A DNA stretch of 64,000 nucleotides from JAWWPY01 sp963822825 (GTDB taxonomy: Bacteria > Actinomycetota > Actinomycetes > Streptosporangiales > Streptosporangiaceae), in assembly GCA_963822825.1 (NCBI GenBank), contig CAWGIW010000026.1:62001-126000 (forward strand), written 5' to 3'. Every line of letters starts with the position of its first letter. Position 1 is the first letter of the stretch. The notes under the pieces were generated by a model. It was not told where the DNA came from, searched no databases, and saw only the letters and a program-made list of their open reading frames with translations. Made by a program: the position numbers and the translations under genes. Positions 7,734-18,335 of the stretch are shown here, piece by piece.

Positions 7734-9229
7734 TGCTCCAGGTCGTGCTGGCGCTCAAGTGGCTGCTGACGGGCTTCGTGCTGCTCGGAGTGATTCCGCT
7801 GCTGGTGGCGGACGGCCAGTTCCTGCTCGTCGGCCTGCACTTCCGCAGGCTGCACTACGCGAAGTGCCGGCCGTGGTTCCCGCGCACCGCCATCCTGATT
7901 CCGGCGTGGAACGAGGCGGCGGTCATCGCGGGCTCGATCGACCGCCTCATGCTGCTCGATTACCCGCGCGAGTCGCTGCGGATCTTCGTTGTGGACGATG
8001 CGAGCACCGATGCCACGCCGCAGATCGTCCGGGCGAAGGCCGCCGAGTATCCGGGGACCGTCGTCCACCTCCGCCGGGAACGGGGCGGGGAGGGCAAGGC
8101 CGCGACCCTGAACCACGGCCTGGCCGTGATCCTCGCCGACGACTGGATGCAGGCGGTCCTGATCATGGACGCGGACGTCATCTACGCGGCCAGCGCGCTC
8201 CGCCGGATGGCCCAGCACCTGGCCGATCCCGAGGTCGGATCGGTGACGGGCTACATCAAAGAAGGCAGCCGGCCCGACACCTACCTGACCAGGTTCATCG
8301 GCTACGAGTACATCACCGCCCAGGCCGCGGCCCGCCGGAGCCAGGAAGTGCTGGGCGCGATGGCCTGCCTGGCCGGCGGGGCGCAGCTGCACTCGCGGGC
8401 GAACATCGAGGCGCTCGGGGGCAGGATCGACACGACCACGCTCGCCGAGGACACGGTCACCACGTTCGAGACCCAGCTCAGGGGGCGCCGCGCCATCTTC
8501 GAGCCGCACGCCATCGTGTGGGCGGAGGAGCCGGGGGGGATCGGCGCGCTGTGGAAGCAGCGCTTGCGCTGGGCGCGCGGCAACCTCCAGGTCACCCGGC
8601 GGTTCCGGCATGTCCTGTTCCGGCCGCAGGACAATAACCGGCTCGGCAGCGTCAGCTTCGGCCTGCTGTGGTTCTCGATCCTGCTGCTGCCGGTCCTCAT
8701 GATCATGGGCTCAGGATCGCTGGTCACGCTGTACTTCATTGACGACCCGCTGGCCTGGACGGCGTTTCACGCGCTGTGGCTGACCGGCATGGTCACCTAC
8801 GTGTTCATCACGTGCTTCACCCTGCTCATCGACCCCGTCGTCGGAAGGCACGCCTGGAAAGAGGCGGTCCTGTTCCCTGGGGCCGTCAACGTCATCATCC
8901 TCGCGGCCGCCATCCTGCCCGGCCCGCTGACCTGGCTGGCCCACCATCTGGCCGCCGCCGCCGGCATCGAGCTGACCCTGGGCTGGGCGCATGGCACCGA
9001 ACTGTTCATCTACATCTGGCTCACGGCCTGCATGGGCGTCGCCTACCTCGGCAAGGTCTGCGAGTCACGCCCGCTCGGGCGGATCCTCGGCCCCGCGTTC
9101 ATGTACATCGGCGGTTACGGGCCGCTGCTGTGCGCGATCAGCACTGCTGCGTACGTGCGGGATCTCCAGCACGCCGAGGCGCACTGGGACAAGACGGAGA
9201 AGACCGGCAAGGTGGTAGCACCCGCGTGA
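7733..9229 (+). CDS. Processive family-2 membrane glycosyltransferase
   Basis: A 498-residue integral membrane protein. One N-terminal membrane helix (residues 3-28) precedes a cytoplasmic GT-A domain with I-L-I-P-A-W-N-E, the V-D-D-A-S-T-D loop, M-D-A-D (DxD), the A-E-D acceptor motif and Q-R-L-R-W (QxxRW). These are the signature of processive inverting synthases such as PgaC, HasA and BcsA. Four or five C-terminal helices (about 300-480) probably form the translocation channel. It is coupled to the PHP gene by TGATG and to the next small membrane gene by GTGA. It likely polymerises or exports a cell-surface glycan; the sugar is unknown. Confidence 0.92.
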   Translation: MLQVVLALKWLLTGFVLLGVIPLLVADGQFLLVGLHFRRLHYAKCRPWFPRTAILIPAWNEAAVIAGSIDRLMLLDYPRESLRIFVVDDASTDATPQIVRAKAAEYPGTVVHLRRERGGEGKAATLNHGLAVILADDWMQAVLIMDADVIYAASALRRMAQHLADPEVGSVTGYIKEGSRPDTYLTRFIGYEYITAQAAARRSQEVLGAMACLAGGAQLHSRANIEALGGRIDTTTLAEDTVTTFETQLRGRRAIFEPHAIVWAEEPGGIGALWKQRLRWARGNLQVTRRFRHVLFRPQDNNRLGSVSFGLLWFSILLLPVLMIMGSGSLVTLYFIDDPLAWTAFHALWLTGMVTYVFITCFTLLIDPVVGRHAWKEAVLFPGAVNVIILAAAILPGPLTWLAHHLAAAAGIELTLGWAHGTELFIYIWLTACMGVAYLGKVCESRPLGRILGPAFMYIGGYGPLLCAISTAAYVRDLQHAEAHWDKTEKTGKVVAPA

Positions 9230-9477
9230 ACAGTCCCCCGCCCCGCCCCCCGCTCCCGTCCCGTCCCCCGCCCCAGCCCCCGCTCCCGCCCCAGCCCCCG
9301 CTCCCGCCCCAGCTTTCGCCCGACCTGCCGCCTGCGGCCGACGCTGAAGCGGTCCGGATCTTCGAAGAGGAGGTCCGCAGCGCCGTTTCCTACGAGAAAG
9401 GCCTGGCCCTCAAGGCATTGATCGCCTTGGCGGTCGTGGTAATGGTGGTCGCGCTCCGCGTGTTGTACCTCGGGTAA
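9226..9477 (+). CDS. Small proline-rich single-pass membrane protein
   Basis: An 83-residue peptide starting at a GTG that overlaps the TGA of the glycosyltransferase. Residues 4-39 are almost entirely Pro plus Leu, Arg and Gln in short P-P-L-P-x-Q repeats. Residues 41-60 are acidic and charged, and residues 62-81 form one hydrophobic helix (A-L-I-A-L-A-V-V-V-M-V-V-A). Its size, position and topology recall the small accessory subunits of GT2 synthases (PgaD, IcaD), though I see no homology. It may anchor or regulate the synthase. The Pro-rich arm is GC-extreme and might be a protein-interaction tail. Confidence 0.7.
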   Translation: MNSPPPRPPLPSRPPPQPPLPPQPPLPPQLSPDLPPAADAEAVRIFEEEVRSAVSYEKGLALKALIALAVVVMVVALRVLYLG

Positions 9478-9526
9478 TGGAAAGCACTGGGGCGGCAGCA
9501 TGAGGCCAGGGCACGATGGGAGAGCC

Positions 9527-12032
9527 ATGACGCTCACCGATCTGCTGCCCGCGACACCCGATCCCGATTCCGTCTTCGACGCGTTCGCCGGCTGGGCGAA
9601 GCGGCAAGGGCTGGCCCTCTACCCGCACCAGGAGGAAGCCCTCATCGAGATCGTGTCGGGGGCGAACGTGATCCTCAGCACCCCGACCGGCTCCGGCAAG
9701 AGCCTGGTCGCCGCGGGAGCGCACTTCGCCGCGCTCGCGGCGGGCCAGCGCACGTTCTACACGGCCCCGATCAAGGCCCTCGTGTCGGAGAAGTTCTTCG
9801 CACTGTGTGACGCGTTCGGCCCGTCCCTGGTCGGCATGATGACCGGGGACGCCAGCGTCAACGCCCAGGCCCCGATCATCTGCTGCACCGCGGAGGTGCT
9901 GGCCAGCATCGCCATGCGGGACGGGGCCGCGGCCGACGTCGGCCAGGTGGTGATGGACGAGTTCCATTTCTACGCCGACCCGGACCGCGGCTGGGCGTGG
10001 CAGGTCCCGCTGATCGAACTGCCCCGTGCTCAGTTCGTGCTGATGTCGGCGACCCTCGGCGACGTCACCCGGTTCCAGACGGACCTGACCCGGCGCACCG
10101 GACGGCCCACCGCGGTGGTCCACTCCGCCGAGCGCCCCGTGCCGCTGGTCTTCCGGTACGTGACCACGCCGCTGCACGAGACCCTGGAAGAACTGCTCGC
10201 CACCCACCAGGCACCGGTCTACGTCGTGCATTTCACCCAGGCGGCGGCGATAGAGCAGGCCCAGGCGCTGATGAGCGTCAACGTGAGCAGCCGCGCCGAC
10301 AAGGACGCCATCGCCGAGATGATCGGCAACTTCCGGTTCACGGCCGGCTTCGGCAAGACCCTGTCCCGCCTGGTGCGGCACGGCATCGGGGTGCACCACG
10401 CGGGCATGCTGCCCAAGTACCGCCGGCTGGTGGAGACGCTGGCCCAGGCCGGCCTGCTCAAGGTCATCTGCGGGACGGACACCCTGGGGGTGGGCATCAA
10501 CGTCCCGATCCGCACGGTCGTGTTCACCGCCCTGTCCAAGTACGACGGGACGAAGACCCGGCTGCTGCAGGCGCGCGAGTTCCACCAGATCGCGGGCCGG
10601 GCCGGCCGGGCCGGCTACGACACCACCGGCACGGTGGTCGTGCAGGCGCCCGAGCACGTGGTGGAGAACGAGAAAGCCCTGGCCAAGGCGGGCGACGACC
10701 CGAAGAAGCGGCGCCGGGTGGTCCGCAAGAAGCCGCCCGAGGGGTTCGTCTCCTGGGGCGTAGCCGACCTTCGAGCGGCTGATGGCCGCCGAGCCCGAGC
10801 CGCTGACGTCCAGTTTCACGGTCAGCCACGCCATGCTGCTGAACGTGATCGCGCGGCCCGGGGACGCGTTCGCCGCGATGCGGCACCTGCTGACCGACAA
10901 TGACGAGGACGCCGCCGCGCGGCGCCGGCACATCCACCAGGCCATCGCGATCTACCGCGCGCTGCTGGCCGGCGGGGTGGTGGAGCGGCTCGCGGAACCC
11001 GACGGCGAGGGCCGCCGGGTCCGGCTGACCGTGGACCTGCAGTTCGACTTCGCGCTCAACCAGCCGCTGTCCCCGTTCGCGCTGGCCGCGATCGAGCTGC
11101 TGGACCGCGAGTCGCCGGCCTACGCGCTGGACGTCCTGTCGGTCATCGAGGCGACCCTCGACAACCCGCGGCAGGTGCTGTCGGCCCAGCAGTTCAGGGC
11201 GCGCGGCGAGGCGGTCGCCCAGATGAAGGCGGACGGCGTGGAGTACGAGGAGCGGATGGAACTGCTCGAGTCCGTCAGCTACCCGCGGCCGCTGGCCGAT
11301 CTGCTCGACGCCGCCTACGACATCTACCGGCGCGGCCACCCCTGGGTCGCCGATTACGCAGTCGCGCCGAAGTCCGTCGTCCGCGACATGTACGAGCGGG
11401 CCATGACCTTCGTTGAGTATGTCGGGTTCTATGGGCTGTCCCGGTCCGAAGGGCCTGGTGCTGCGCTACCTGGCCGACGCGTACAAGGCGCTCCGCCAGA
11501 CCGTGCCCGAGGACGCCAAGACCGAGGAGCTGATCGACCTCATCGAGTGGCTCGGCGAGCTGGTCCGCCAGGTCGACTCCAGCCTCATCGACGAGTGGGA
11601 GCGGCTCCGCAACCCGGCCGGCGAAGTCAGCCCGCGGCCGCCGGCGCGGCCCGCCACGGTCACCTCGCAACACCCGCGCGTTCCGGGTTCTGGTCCGCAA
11701 CGCGTTGTTCCGCCGGGTCGAGCTGGCCGCGCTCGGCGCACTACGACGGAGCTCGGCGAGCTCGGCAGCGACGACGGCTGGGACGCCGACGCCTGGGCCG
11801 ACGCGGTCGAGCCGTACTTCGAGGTTCATGACGAGATCGGCACCGGCGCCGGACGCGCCGCGGCCCGGCGCTGCTGATCATCGACGTGCAGCCGGGCCGC
11901 TGGGTGGTCCGGCAGATCTTCGATGACCCGGCGGGCGATCACGACTGGGGCATCAGCGCCGAGGTCGACCTGGCCGCCTCCGACGAGGCGGGCGTGGCGG
12001 TGCTGCGGGTCACAGCCGTCGGCCAGCTGTAG
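9527..12032 (+). pseudogene. DUF3516 DEAD/DEAH-box helicase, frameshifted
   Basis: The first 410 residues are an intact helicase core: Walker A S-T-P-T-G-S-G-K-S, the D-E-x-H box as M-D-E-F-H-F, motif III S-A-T-L, and the motif VI region H-Q-I-A-G-R-A-G-R-A-G. The DUF3516 C-terminal half is spread over three frames. Stitching shows extra single bases near 10761 (T), 11454 (C) and 11668 (C), with further shifts near 11741-11749 and 11850-11868. After correction the protein would be about 830 residues and end at TAG 12030, the normal family length. Conserved residues persist on both sides of every break, so sequencing error is at least as likely as decay. ATG 9527 matches the usual family N-terminus; ATG 9500 is an alternative. 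Confidence 0.85.
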
Positions 12033-12051
12033 CCCGGGCCGCGGGCCCGGG
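12033..12051. terminator. Hairpin after the helicase gene
   Basis: CCCGGGCC-GCG-GGCCCGGG immediately follows the TAG of the helicase gene. The 8-bp all-GC stem fits an intrinsic-type terminator. Confidence 0.5.
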
Positions 12052-12190
12052 ATGGCGCCGGCCGCGACACGCGGGCGGCGCGGGGATAGCCGGTGATTGC
12101 CGCTCGGGTGTCCGCCATGATGAGGGCGTCACATGGCTCGATCCGGGCCGATCTTGCGGTACTGACCTTCCACGGAGTCGATGCGCGGCG

Positions 12191-13358
12191 ATGAGACTGA
12201 TCCACACCTCGGACTGGCATCTGGGCCGCACCCTGCACGGCGAGAGCCTGCTGGAGCACCAGGCCGCCTTCCTGGACTGGCTGCTCGGCGCAGGCGGTCA
12301 GCCAGCGGGCGGATGCCGTTGTGGTCGCGGGCGACGTCTACGACCGGGCGGTGCCGCCGGTGGACGCGGTCGCGCTGCTAACCACACGCTGCTGGCGTTC
12401 GCGCGGGAGCGCATTCCCTTGGTGATCACGAGCGGCAACCACGACTCCGCGATCCGGCTCGGGTTCGGCGCCGGGCTGACCGAGGCGGCCGGCATCCACC
12501 TGCGCACGTCGGTCGCGGACATCGCCCGGCCGGTCGTGCATACGCGACGAGCACGGCCAGGTGGGCCTGTACGGCATTCCCTACCTGCTGCCCGATGCGG
12601 TCATGGCCGACCTGGGCGCCGAGCGCTCGCACACCTCGGTGCTGGCCGCGGCGGCGGCGCGGATCCGCGCGGACGCCGCCGTCCGCGGCATCGACCGCAC
12701 CGTGGCCATCGCGCACGCCTTCGTCACCGGCGCGGTCGCGTCGCAATCCGAGCGCGACATCCGGGTCGGCGGCATCGGCGACGCCCCGGCCTCGGTGTTC
12801 GATGGCTTTTCCTACGTGGCGCTCGGCCACCTGCATGGCCCGCAGCAAATCCGGGCCGGGGGGAGCGCGACCACGATCCGGTACTCCGGGTCGCCCCTGG
12901 CGTTCTCGTTCTCGGAGCGCACCCAGGCCAAGTCCGTCACGCTGGCCGAGATCGACGCGGCGGGGCAGGTCGCCGTGACCCAGCTGCCCGCGCCGGTGCC
13001 GCGGCCGCTGCGCGAGGTCCGCGGGAAGATCGACGACCTGCTCGCCCGGGCCGATGGCGACCTCGCCGACCTGGCCGGGGCCTGGGTCAAGGTGGTGCTC
13101 ACCGACACCGTGCGGCCCGCCGGCCCCGATGGAGCGGCTGCGCGAGAAGTGGCCGCACACCCTCGTCGCTGGACTTCGCCCCGGAGGGCGGGCCGGCCGA
13201 CGCCGACGCCGACCTGGCCGGCTGGCCGAGGCCGCCGACCCGGTGGAGATCTGCGGGCTGTTCGTCGAGTTCACCAGCGGGGGGCCGCCCGACCAGGCCC
13301 AGCGGCGAGTGCTCGGGAGGCCGTCGAGGCGGCCCAGCACGCCGAGGCCGCGGCCTGA
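12191..13358 (+). pseudogene. sbcD: Exonuclease SbcCD subunit D (Mre11-like), frameshifted
   Basis: SbcD is the Mn-dependent nuclease subunit that, with SbcC, cleaves hairpins and DNA ends. The metal motifs are all present when frames are joined: S-D-W-H-L-G near the start, A-G-D-V-Y-D, S-G-N-H-D, and G-H-L-H-G. They fall in different frames, with shifts near 12290, 12375, 12545, 13130-13165, 13230 and 13310. The corrected protein would be about 385 residues, normal for SbcD. Its TGA overlaps the sbcC start (TGATG). Because every active-site motif survives, base-calling errors are the leading explanation; inactivation cannot be excluded. Confidence 0.85.
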
Positions 13359-16300
13359 TGCGTCTGCACCGGCTGGAACTCCAGGCGTTCGGCCCGTACG
13401 CGACGCGCGCAGCGGATCGACTTCGAGCGGCTCGCCAGCAGCGGGCTGTTCCTGCTGGAGGGGCCGACCGGCGCCGGGAAGACCACGATCCTGGACGCCA
13501 TCACGTTCGCGCTGTACGGCGGCCTGGCGGGCGAGGACTCCGCGCACGGACCGGCTGCATTCGGATTTCGCGGCGCCGGACGTCGAGCCGTGGGTGACGG
13601 TGGAGTTCTCCCTGCGCGGCGTCCGGTACCGGGTTTCCGGGTACCGGAGCACCAGCGGCTGAAGAAGCGCGGCGACGGGTACACCACCCAGGCCATGCAG
13701 GTGCATCTCCAGCGGATGGAGGCGGCCGCTGGGCGAGCCTGTCGTCGAACAAGGCCGAGGTCGGCGAGCTGATCACGGAGGCCATCGGGCTCAGCCGGGA
13801 GCAGTTCACCCAGGTGATGCTGCTGCCGCAGGGCGAGTTCGCGCAAATTCCTGCGCGGCGGGGACGACGACCGGCGGGCGGTGCTCACCAAGCTGTTCGG
13901 CACCCAGCTGTATGACCACATCACCGCCGAGCTGGACCGCCGCCGCTTCGAGGCCGTTCGCCAGCGGGAGCAGGCCGCGAAGGCGATCGCGGATGCGGTG
14001 TCGGCGGCCGCCGAGGCGGCCGGGCTCGATCCCGGCGCCCGCGCCGACCTGCTCGCGCTGCCGGCCGCCGAGCGCGCGGTCCGCCTCAAGCAGGTGAGTG
14101 ATGAGCTGGCGGAGGCGGTCGCGCTCACCGGGGACGCGGTGGAACTTGCCGCCGGCCAGCTGAGCGCGGCACTGGCCACGGACGAGCAGGCCAAGCAGCG
14201 GCACCGCCTGATGGCCCGGCTGACCCAGGCCCTGGCCGGACTCGGCGAGCACGAGAGAAACCCGGGCCGAGCGGGACCAGCGCGCCGGGCGGCTGGCCGC
14301 GGCGCGGCTGGCCGGGCCGGTCCGGCCGTTGCTCGCGGTGCTGGCCGAGGCCGAGGCCGCGGTCAGCGCGGCGCGTGAGGTTCTGCTCGGCCTGGACCCC
14401 GCTCCGGCGGAGGGCATGCTGGCCGGGCGCGGAGGCCCGGAGGCCGCCGCCCGGGCTGCCGACCGTGAGCGGGAAGCGGCCTCGCTGCAGCATCTCGTCG
14501 AGGCCAGGAGGCGGCGCGGCCCGCTCAGGAGGCCACCGGCCGTGCCCTGCGCCGAGGCCGCTGTTACGGCATCGGCCCTGGTCAGCTCGCCTGGAGGCGG
14601 CCGGAAGGAGCAACTGCCGGAGCGGATGGCTGCGCTGGCGAGCCGGCTGGCCGGGCCAGGGCGAGGCCGCTGCCGCGCGCCGGCCGCCGCGGGCGGCTGG
14701 ATGTGATCGCGAAGCAGCGCGCCGCGGCGACCCGGCTCGCCGAGCTCATGGGTGTGCTCGAGGCGGCACGAACACGGCGATGCGCGACGCGGTGGATCAC
14801 CACCAGCGGCTCGTGGACGCGCACCAGCGGCCATGGACGCGCGCCTGCGCGGCATGGCCGCGGAACTGGCCGCGGGACTGGCCGACGGCGCGCCGTGCCC
14901 GGTCTGCGGCTCCGCGGCCCACCCGGCCCCCGCGCGGCCCGCGGCGGTGCGGTGACCGGAGCAGGACCTGGCGGACGCCGCCCAGCGCCGCGACGCCGCG
15001 CAGGACACGCGGCGGCGCGCCGAGGCCGAGCATGACGAGGTTTCCAGCGACGTCACGGCCTGCGCGGCGGTGGCCGAGGGCCGGACCGCGGGCGACCTGG
15101 ACGCCGAGGCAGCCACGCTGACGGAGAGCATCAGGCGCGCCGAGCAGGCCGCGGCGGACGTGGACCGCCTGGGACCGGAACTGGCGGACCGGCGAGCCGA
15201 GCAGGAGCGGATCGGCGAGGAACTGCTGGCCGCCGCGCAGCCGCCGCGGCGTCGCGGGAGCAGGCCGGCAAGGCCCAGGCCGATCTGGCCGCTCTGCGGG
15301 CCGAACTCGCAGCGGCTGGCGACAGGGTACCGCGGGGTGGCGGCGCGGCAGGCCGCACTGCGCGGCCCAGGCCGCGCGGCGACCAGGCCGTGGCGGCGGC
15401 GCTCGACGAGGTAGCCGCTGCCCTCGCCGCGCAGGAGAGCGCCCGGGTCAGCGCCACCCGCGAGGCACTGGCGGTGGCTTCGCGACCCTGGCCGAAGCCG
15501 GCGCGGCGGTGCTCACGCCCGAGTCCCAGGCGCGCCTCGACGACCAGGTCGCAGCCTGGAACTGCCGCGCTGTCCGCGCTGCAAGCGGCGGCTGAGGCCG
15601 AGGACCTGGCGGGCCTGGACCCCGGCGAGGCGCCGCACGCCCAGGCGGTGGCGGTGGCGGCGGCCGCCGCGGCTCGCCCGTGCGCAGCAAGCCGAGCAGG
15701 ATGTCCGGCGCGCCCGGGAGCGGGCGCTCGAACGGGCCGCGCGGCTGAGCGAGCGGCTGGACGAGGTTGGCGGCGCTGAGGAGTCGGCCGACCGCCTCGC
15801 CGAGGCGACCGATCCCGTCATCCGGCTGGCCGGGCTGGCCAAGGGGATGGATGGTCACCGGCGGGTCGCGCTGACCACGTACGTCCTGCGGCACTGGTTC
15901 GGGCAGGTGGTCGCCGCGGCCAACGTGCGGCTCTCGGCCATGTCGTCGAGCCGCTACGAGCTCAAGCGGATCGACGAGGGCGAGACCAAGCGGCAGCGCG
16001 CGGGGCTGACCTTGACGATCATCGACCGGCACACCGGCGAGGAGCGAAGCCCCACGTCTTTGTCGGGCGGGGAGACGTTCTACACCTCCCTCGCGCTGGC
16101 GCTCGGCCTGGCCGACGTGGTCAAGGCGGAGGCTGGGGGAGTGGACCTGGACACCCTCTTCATCGACGAGGGTTTCGGCTCCCTGGACCCCGACACCCTG
16201 GATCAGGTCATGGCGGTCATCGACGACCTGCGTGATCGCGGCCGGGCCATCGGCATCGTCAGCCATGTGGCGGACCTGAAGGACCGGGTGGCCGAGCGCC

Positions 16301-16374
16301 TCGAAGTACGCCGCCTGCCAGACGGCTCCTCCACGGTCACGAGTCGTCGCCTGACCCATGCGATAACGACCTGA
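13358..16374 (+). pseudogene. sbcC: Exonuclease SbcCD subunit C (Rad50-like ATPase), frameshifted
   Basis: SbcC is the SMC-like ATPase partner of SbcD. The N-terminus M-R-L-H-R-L-E-L-Q-A-F-G-P-Y and Walker A G-P-T-G-A-G-K-T-T lie at about 13358-13490. The zinc-hook C-P-V-C-G at about 14896 sits between two Ala/Glu/Arg-rich coiled-coil arms. The ABC signature L-S-G-G-E-T-F at about 16060 and Walker B T-L-F-I-D-E-G-F-G-S near 16160 lie in the last 175 residues, which read cleanly from 15847. More than ten frame changes occur between 13400 and 15800. Corrected length is about 1000 residues, normal for the family. The same error-or-decay question applies as for sbcD. Confidence 0.85.
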
Positions 16375-16449
16375 CCAGGGCTTACCAAATTCTTACCGTC
16401 GCCGGATGCATCGCCCCTGCTGGGCATCGGCATGGCAGCGTAGCGAAGC

Positions 16450-17874
16450 ATGAGCGCCAAGGTCCGAGTCCCAGGGGTCGTCGCCGCGCTGGCGGCGGTG
16501 GCCTACCTGGTGCTGCTTCTCGTCCACCCGGCCTGGGACCCGGCCAAGATCAAGCCGCTGCCCCTGGTCGGCGGCGCGTGGATCGCGTTCCTGGCCGCCA
16601 TCTGGCTGCTGCGCGGCCTCTCCGGCCGGTGGTCGGTGACGCTGATCCTGCTCGGCGGGATCGCCCTTCAGCTGGCGGCCTTGTCGGCGCCGCCCCAGCA
16701 GAGCGACGATGTGTACCGCTACATCTGGGATGGGCACGTTCAGGCCGCGGGCATTGACCCGTATGCCTACACGCCCGCGTCGACGCAGCTCACCGGGCTG
16801 CGCGATCCGTACCTCTGGCCCGCCGACGGCCACTACTGCATCAGGCTCAGCGTCCCGGAGCCGGACGCGGCGCCGGGGCCCGTGGCTCCCGGCTGCACCA
16901 GGATCAACCGCCCGGAAGTGCCGACCATCTACCCGCCGGTCGCCGAGGCGTACTTCTACGCCGTCGACCAGGCGTCCCCGGCTGGCAGCCAGACCACGCC
17001 CATGCAGGCCGCGGCGGCGGCCTGCGCGATTCTGATCGCCGTGGGGCTGCTGTTCGCGCTGCGCTCGATGGGCCGCGACTACTGGACGGCGGCGCTGTGG
17101 GCGTGGTGCCCGACCGTCGCCCTCGAGGTCAGTAACAACGCCCACGTGGATGTCCTCGCGGTCGGGCTGACCGCCGCGGCGCTGGTCGTCCTGGCCAAAG
17201 CGGGCCGGCCACGGCGGGCCGTGCTTGGCGGCGTCCTGCTCGGGCTGGCCATCGCGACCAAGTTGACGCCCGCCCTGGTCACGCCCGCGGTCCTGCGCCG
17301 CCGCTGGGTGGCCGTCAGCGCCGCCGCGGCCGGCGCGATCGCCGTGGTCTACCTGCCGCACGTGCTGGCGGTCGGCAGCAAGGTGATCGGGTTCATACCC
17401 GGCTACCTGAACCAGGAGGGCTACTCGAGCGGCGGCCGGTTCGCGCTTATCGGGCTGCTGGTCAGCGGGCGCCTGGCCACCCTCACGGCGGTCGCCCTGC
17501 TCGCCGTGGCCGGGCTGGCCGTGCTCCTGTTCACCGACCCGGACCAGCCCTGGCGCGGCGCGGTCGTGATGACGGGCGCCGCGCTCGCCGTCACCACGCC
17601 GACCATGCAGTGGTACGCGCTGCTGATGGTGGTGCTGGTCGCCCTCGATGGCCGGGTGGAGTGGCTGGCCTTCTCCGCCGCGGGGTACGTGGCCGCGGAG
17701 CCCGATATGGGGCACCTCACCGTGCCCAATTCGTCCGCGGTCGGGTACGGGCTGGCCGCGGCATTCGTGGCCGCGGTCTGGCTGGGCCGCGTTGTCATTT
17801 CCCATCGTCCTTACCAGGTGCTTACCGCAGCCCCCAGTAGTGCTGCGCGCGACGCCGAAATGGCTGTGAATTGA
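16450..17874 (+). CDS. GT-C mannosyltransferase-like integral membrane protein (GT87/MptA type)
   Basis: A 474-residue protein with about 10-11 membrane helices. The first large extracytoplasmic loop follows helix 3 and carries the GT-C acidic motif Q-Q-S-D-D-V-Y-R-Y-I-W-D-G near residues 84-96. This matches polyprenol-phosphate-mannose-dependent mannosyltransferases of the GT87/MptA-MptB type that build actinobacterial lipoglycans. A long loop with P-E-V-P-T-I-Y-P-P near residue 157 is also typical of the family. The ATG is 76 bases after sbcC. The following gene begins four bases after this stop. Donor and acceptor are inferred from the family only. Confidence 0.8.
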   Translation: MSAKVRVPGVVAALAAVAYLVLLLVHPAWDPAKIKPLPLVGGAWIAFLAAIWLLRGLSGRWSVTLILLGGIALQLAALSAPPQQSDDVYRYIWDGHVQAAGIDPYAYTPASTQLTGLRDPYLWPADGHYCIRLSVPEPDAAPGPVAPGCTRINRPEVPTIYPPVAEAYFYAVDQASPAGSQTTPMQAAAAACAILIAVGLLFALRSMGRDYWTAALWAWCPTVALEVSNNAHVDVLAVGLTAAALVVLAKAGRPRRAVLGGVLLGLAIATKLTPALVTPAVLRRRWVAVSAAAAGAIAVVYLPHVLAVGSKVIGFIPGYLNQEGYSSGGRFALIGLLVSGRLATLTAVALLAVAGLAVLLFTDPDQPWRGAVVMTGAALAVTTPTMQWYALLMVVLVALDGRVEWLAFSAAGYVAAEPDMGHLTVPNSSAVGYGLAAAFVAAVWLGRVVISHRPYQVLTAAPSSAARDAEMAVN

Positions 17875-18037
17875 GCTATGGACTACCAGGACGAGCCGCG
17901 AAGCTTCCGGGATTCCGCGCAAGACAGTGAGAGCCTTCGGCCAGGCGGCCGGGATAACGGCCGCCATCGTGGGCCGCAGCAGCGGGCGTCCGGTAATCAG
18001 GATCAACGTCAGGACACCTTTCCGGGCCGCCGCTATC

Positions 18038-18097
18038 CGGACCAGGACCGCTCTGGGGGCCGCTACCAGGACCAGGACCGCTCTGGGGGCCGCTACC
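18038..18097. repeat. Tandem 30-bp coding repeat (two exact copies)
   Basis: Two exact 30-bp units starting GACCAGGACCGCTCTGGGGG, encoding the decapeptide D-Q-D-R-S-G-G-R-Y-Q twice, with partial copies on both sides. Confidence 0.8.
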
Positions 18098-18335
18098 AGG
18101 GTCAGGGCGGTACTCAGGCGCGTTATGCGGACCGGGGCCGCAATGGGAATGGGAGCGGCTACCAGGACCAAGGCCGCTCTAACGGCTCCATCTGGGACCG
18201 GCCGGCGCCCAGGCAGGACCGGTACCAGGACGCTGGCCAGGACCGGTACCAGGACGCCAACGTCACCCAGCCGGTCTTCAGTGACTCCCGGTATCAGGAG
18301 CGGTACCAGGCGGGCCGGGATGCCCCTCAGGATTC

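Noticed and set aside
12426..15131. Long minus-strand open frames of 426 and 441 residues opposite sbcD-sbcC
   Set aside because: High-GC antisense frames without family motifs or ribosome-binding sites; the plus strand carries all SbcCD motifs.
9527..16374. Programmed frameshifting in the helicase and sbcCD genes
   Set aside because: There are too many shifts, at unrelated sequence contexts without slippery motifs, for recoding.
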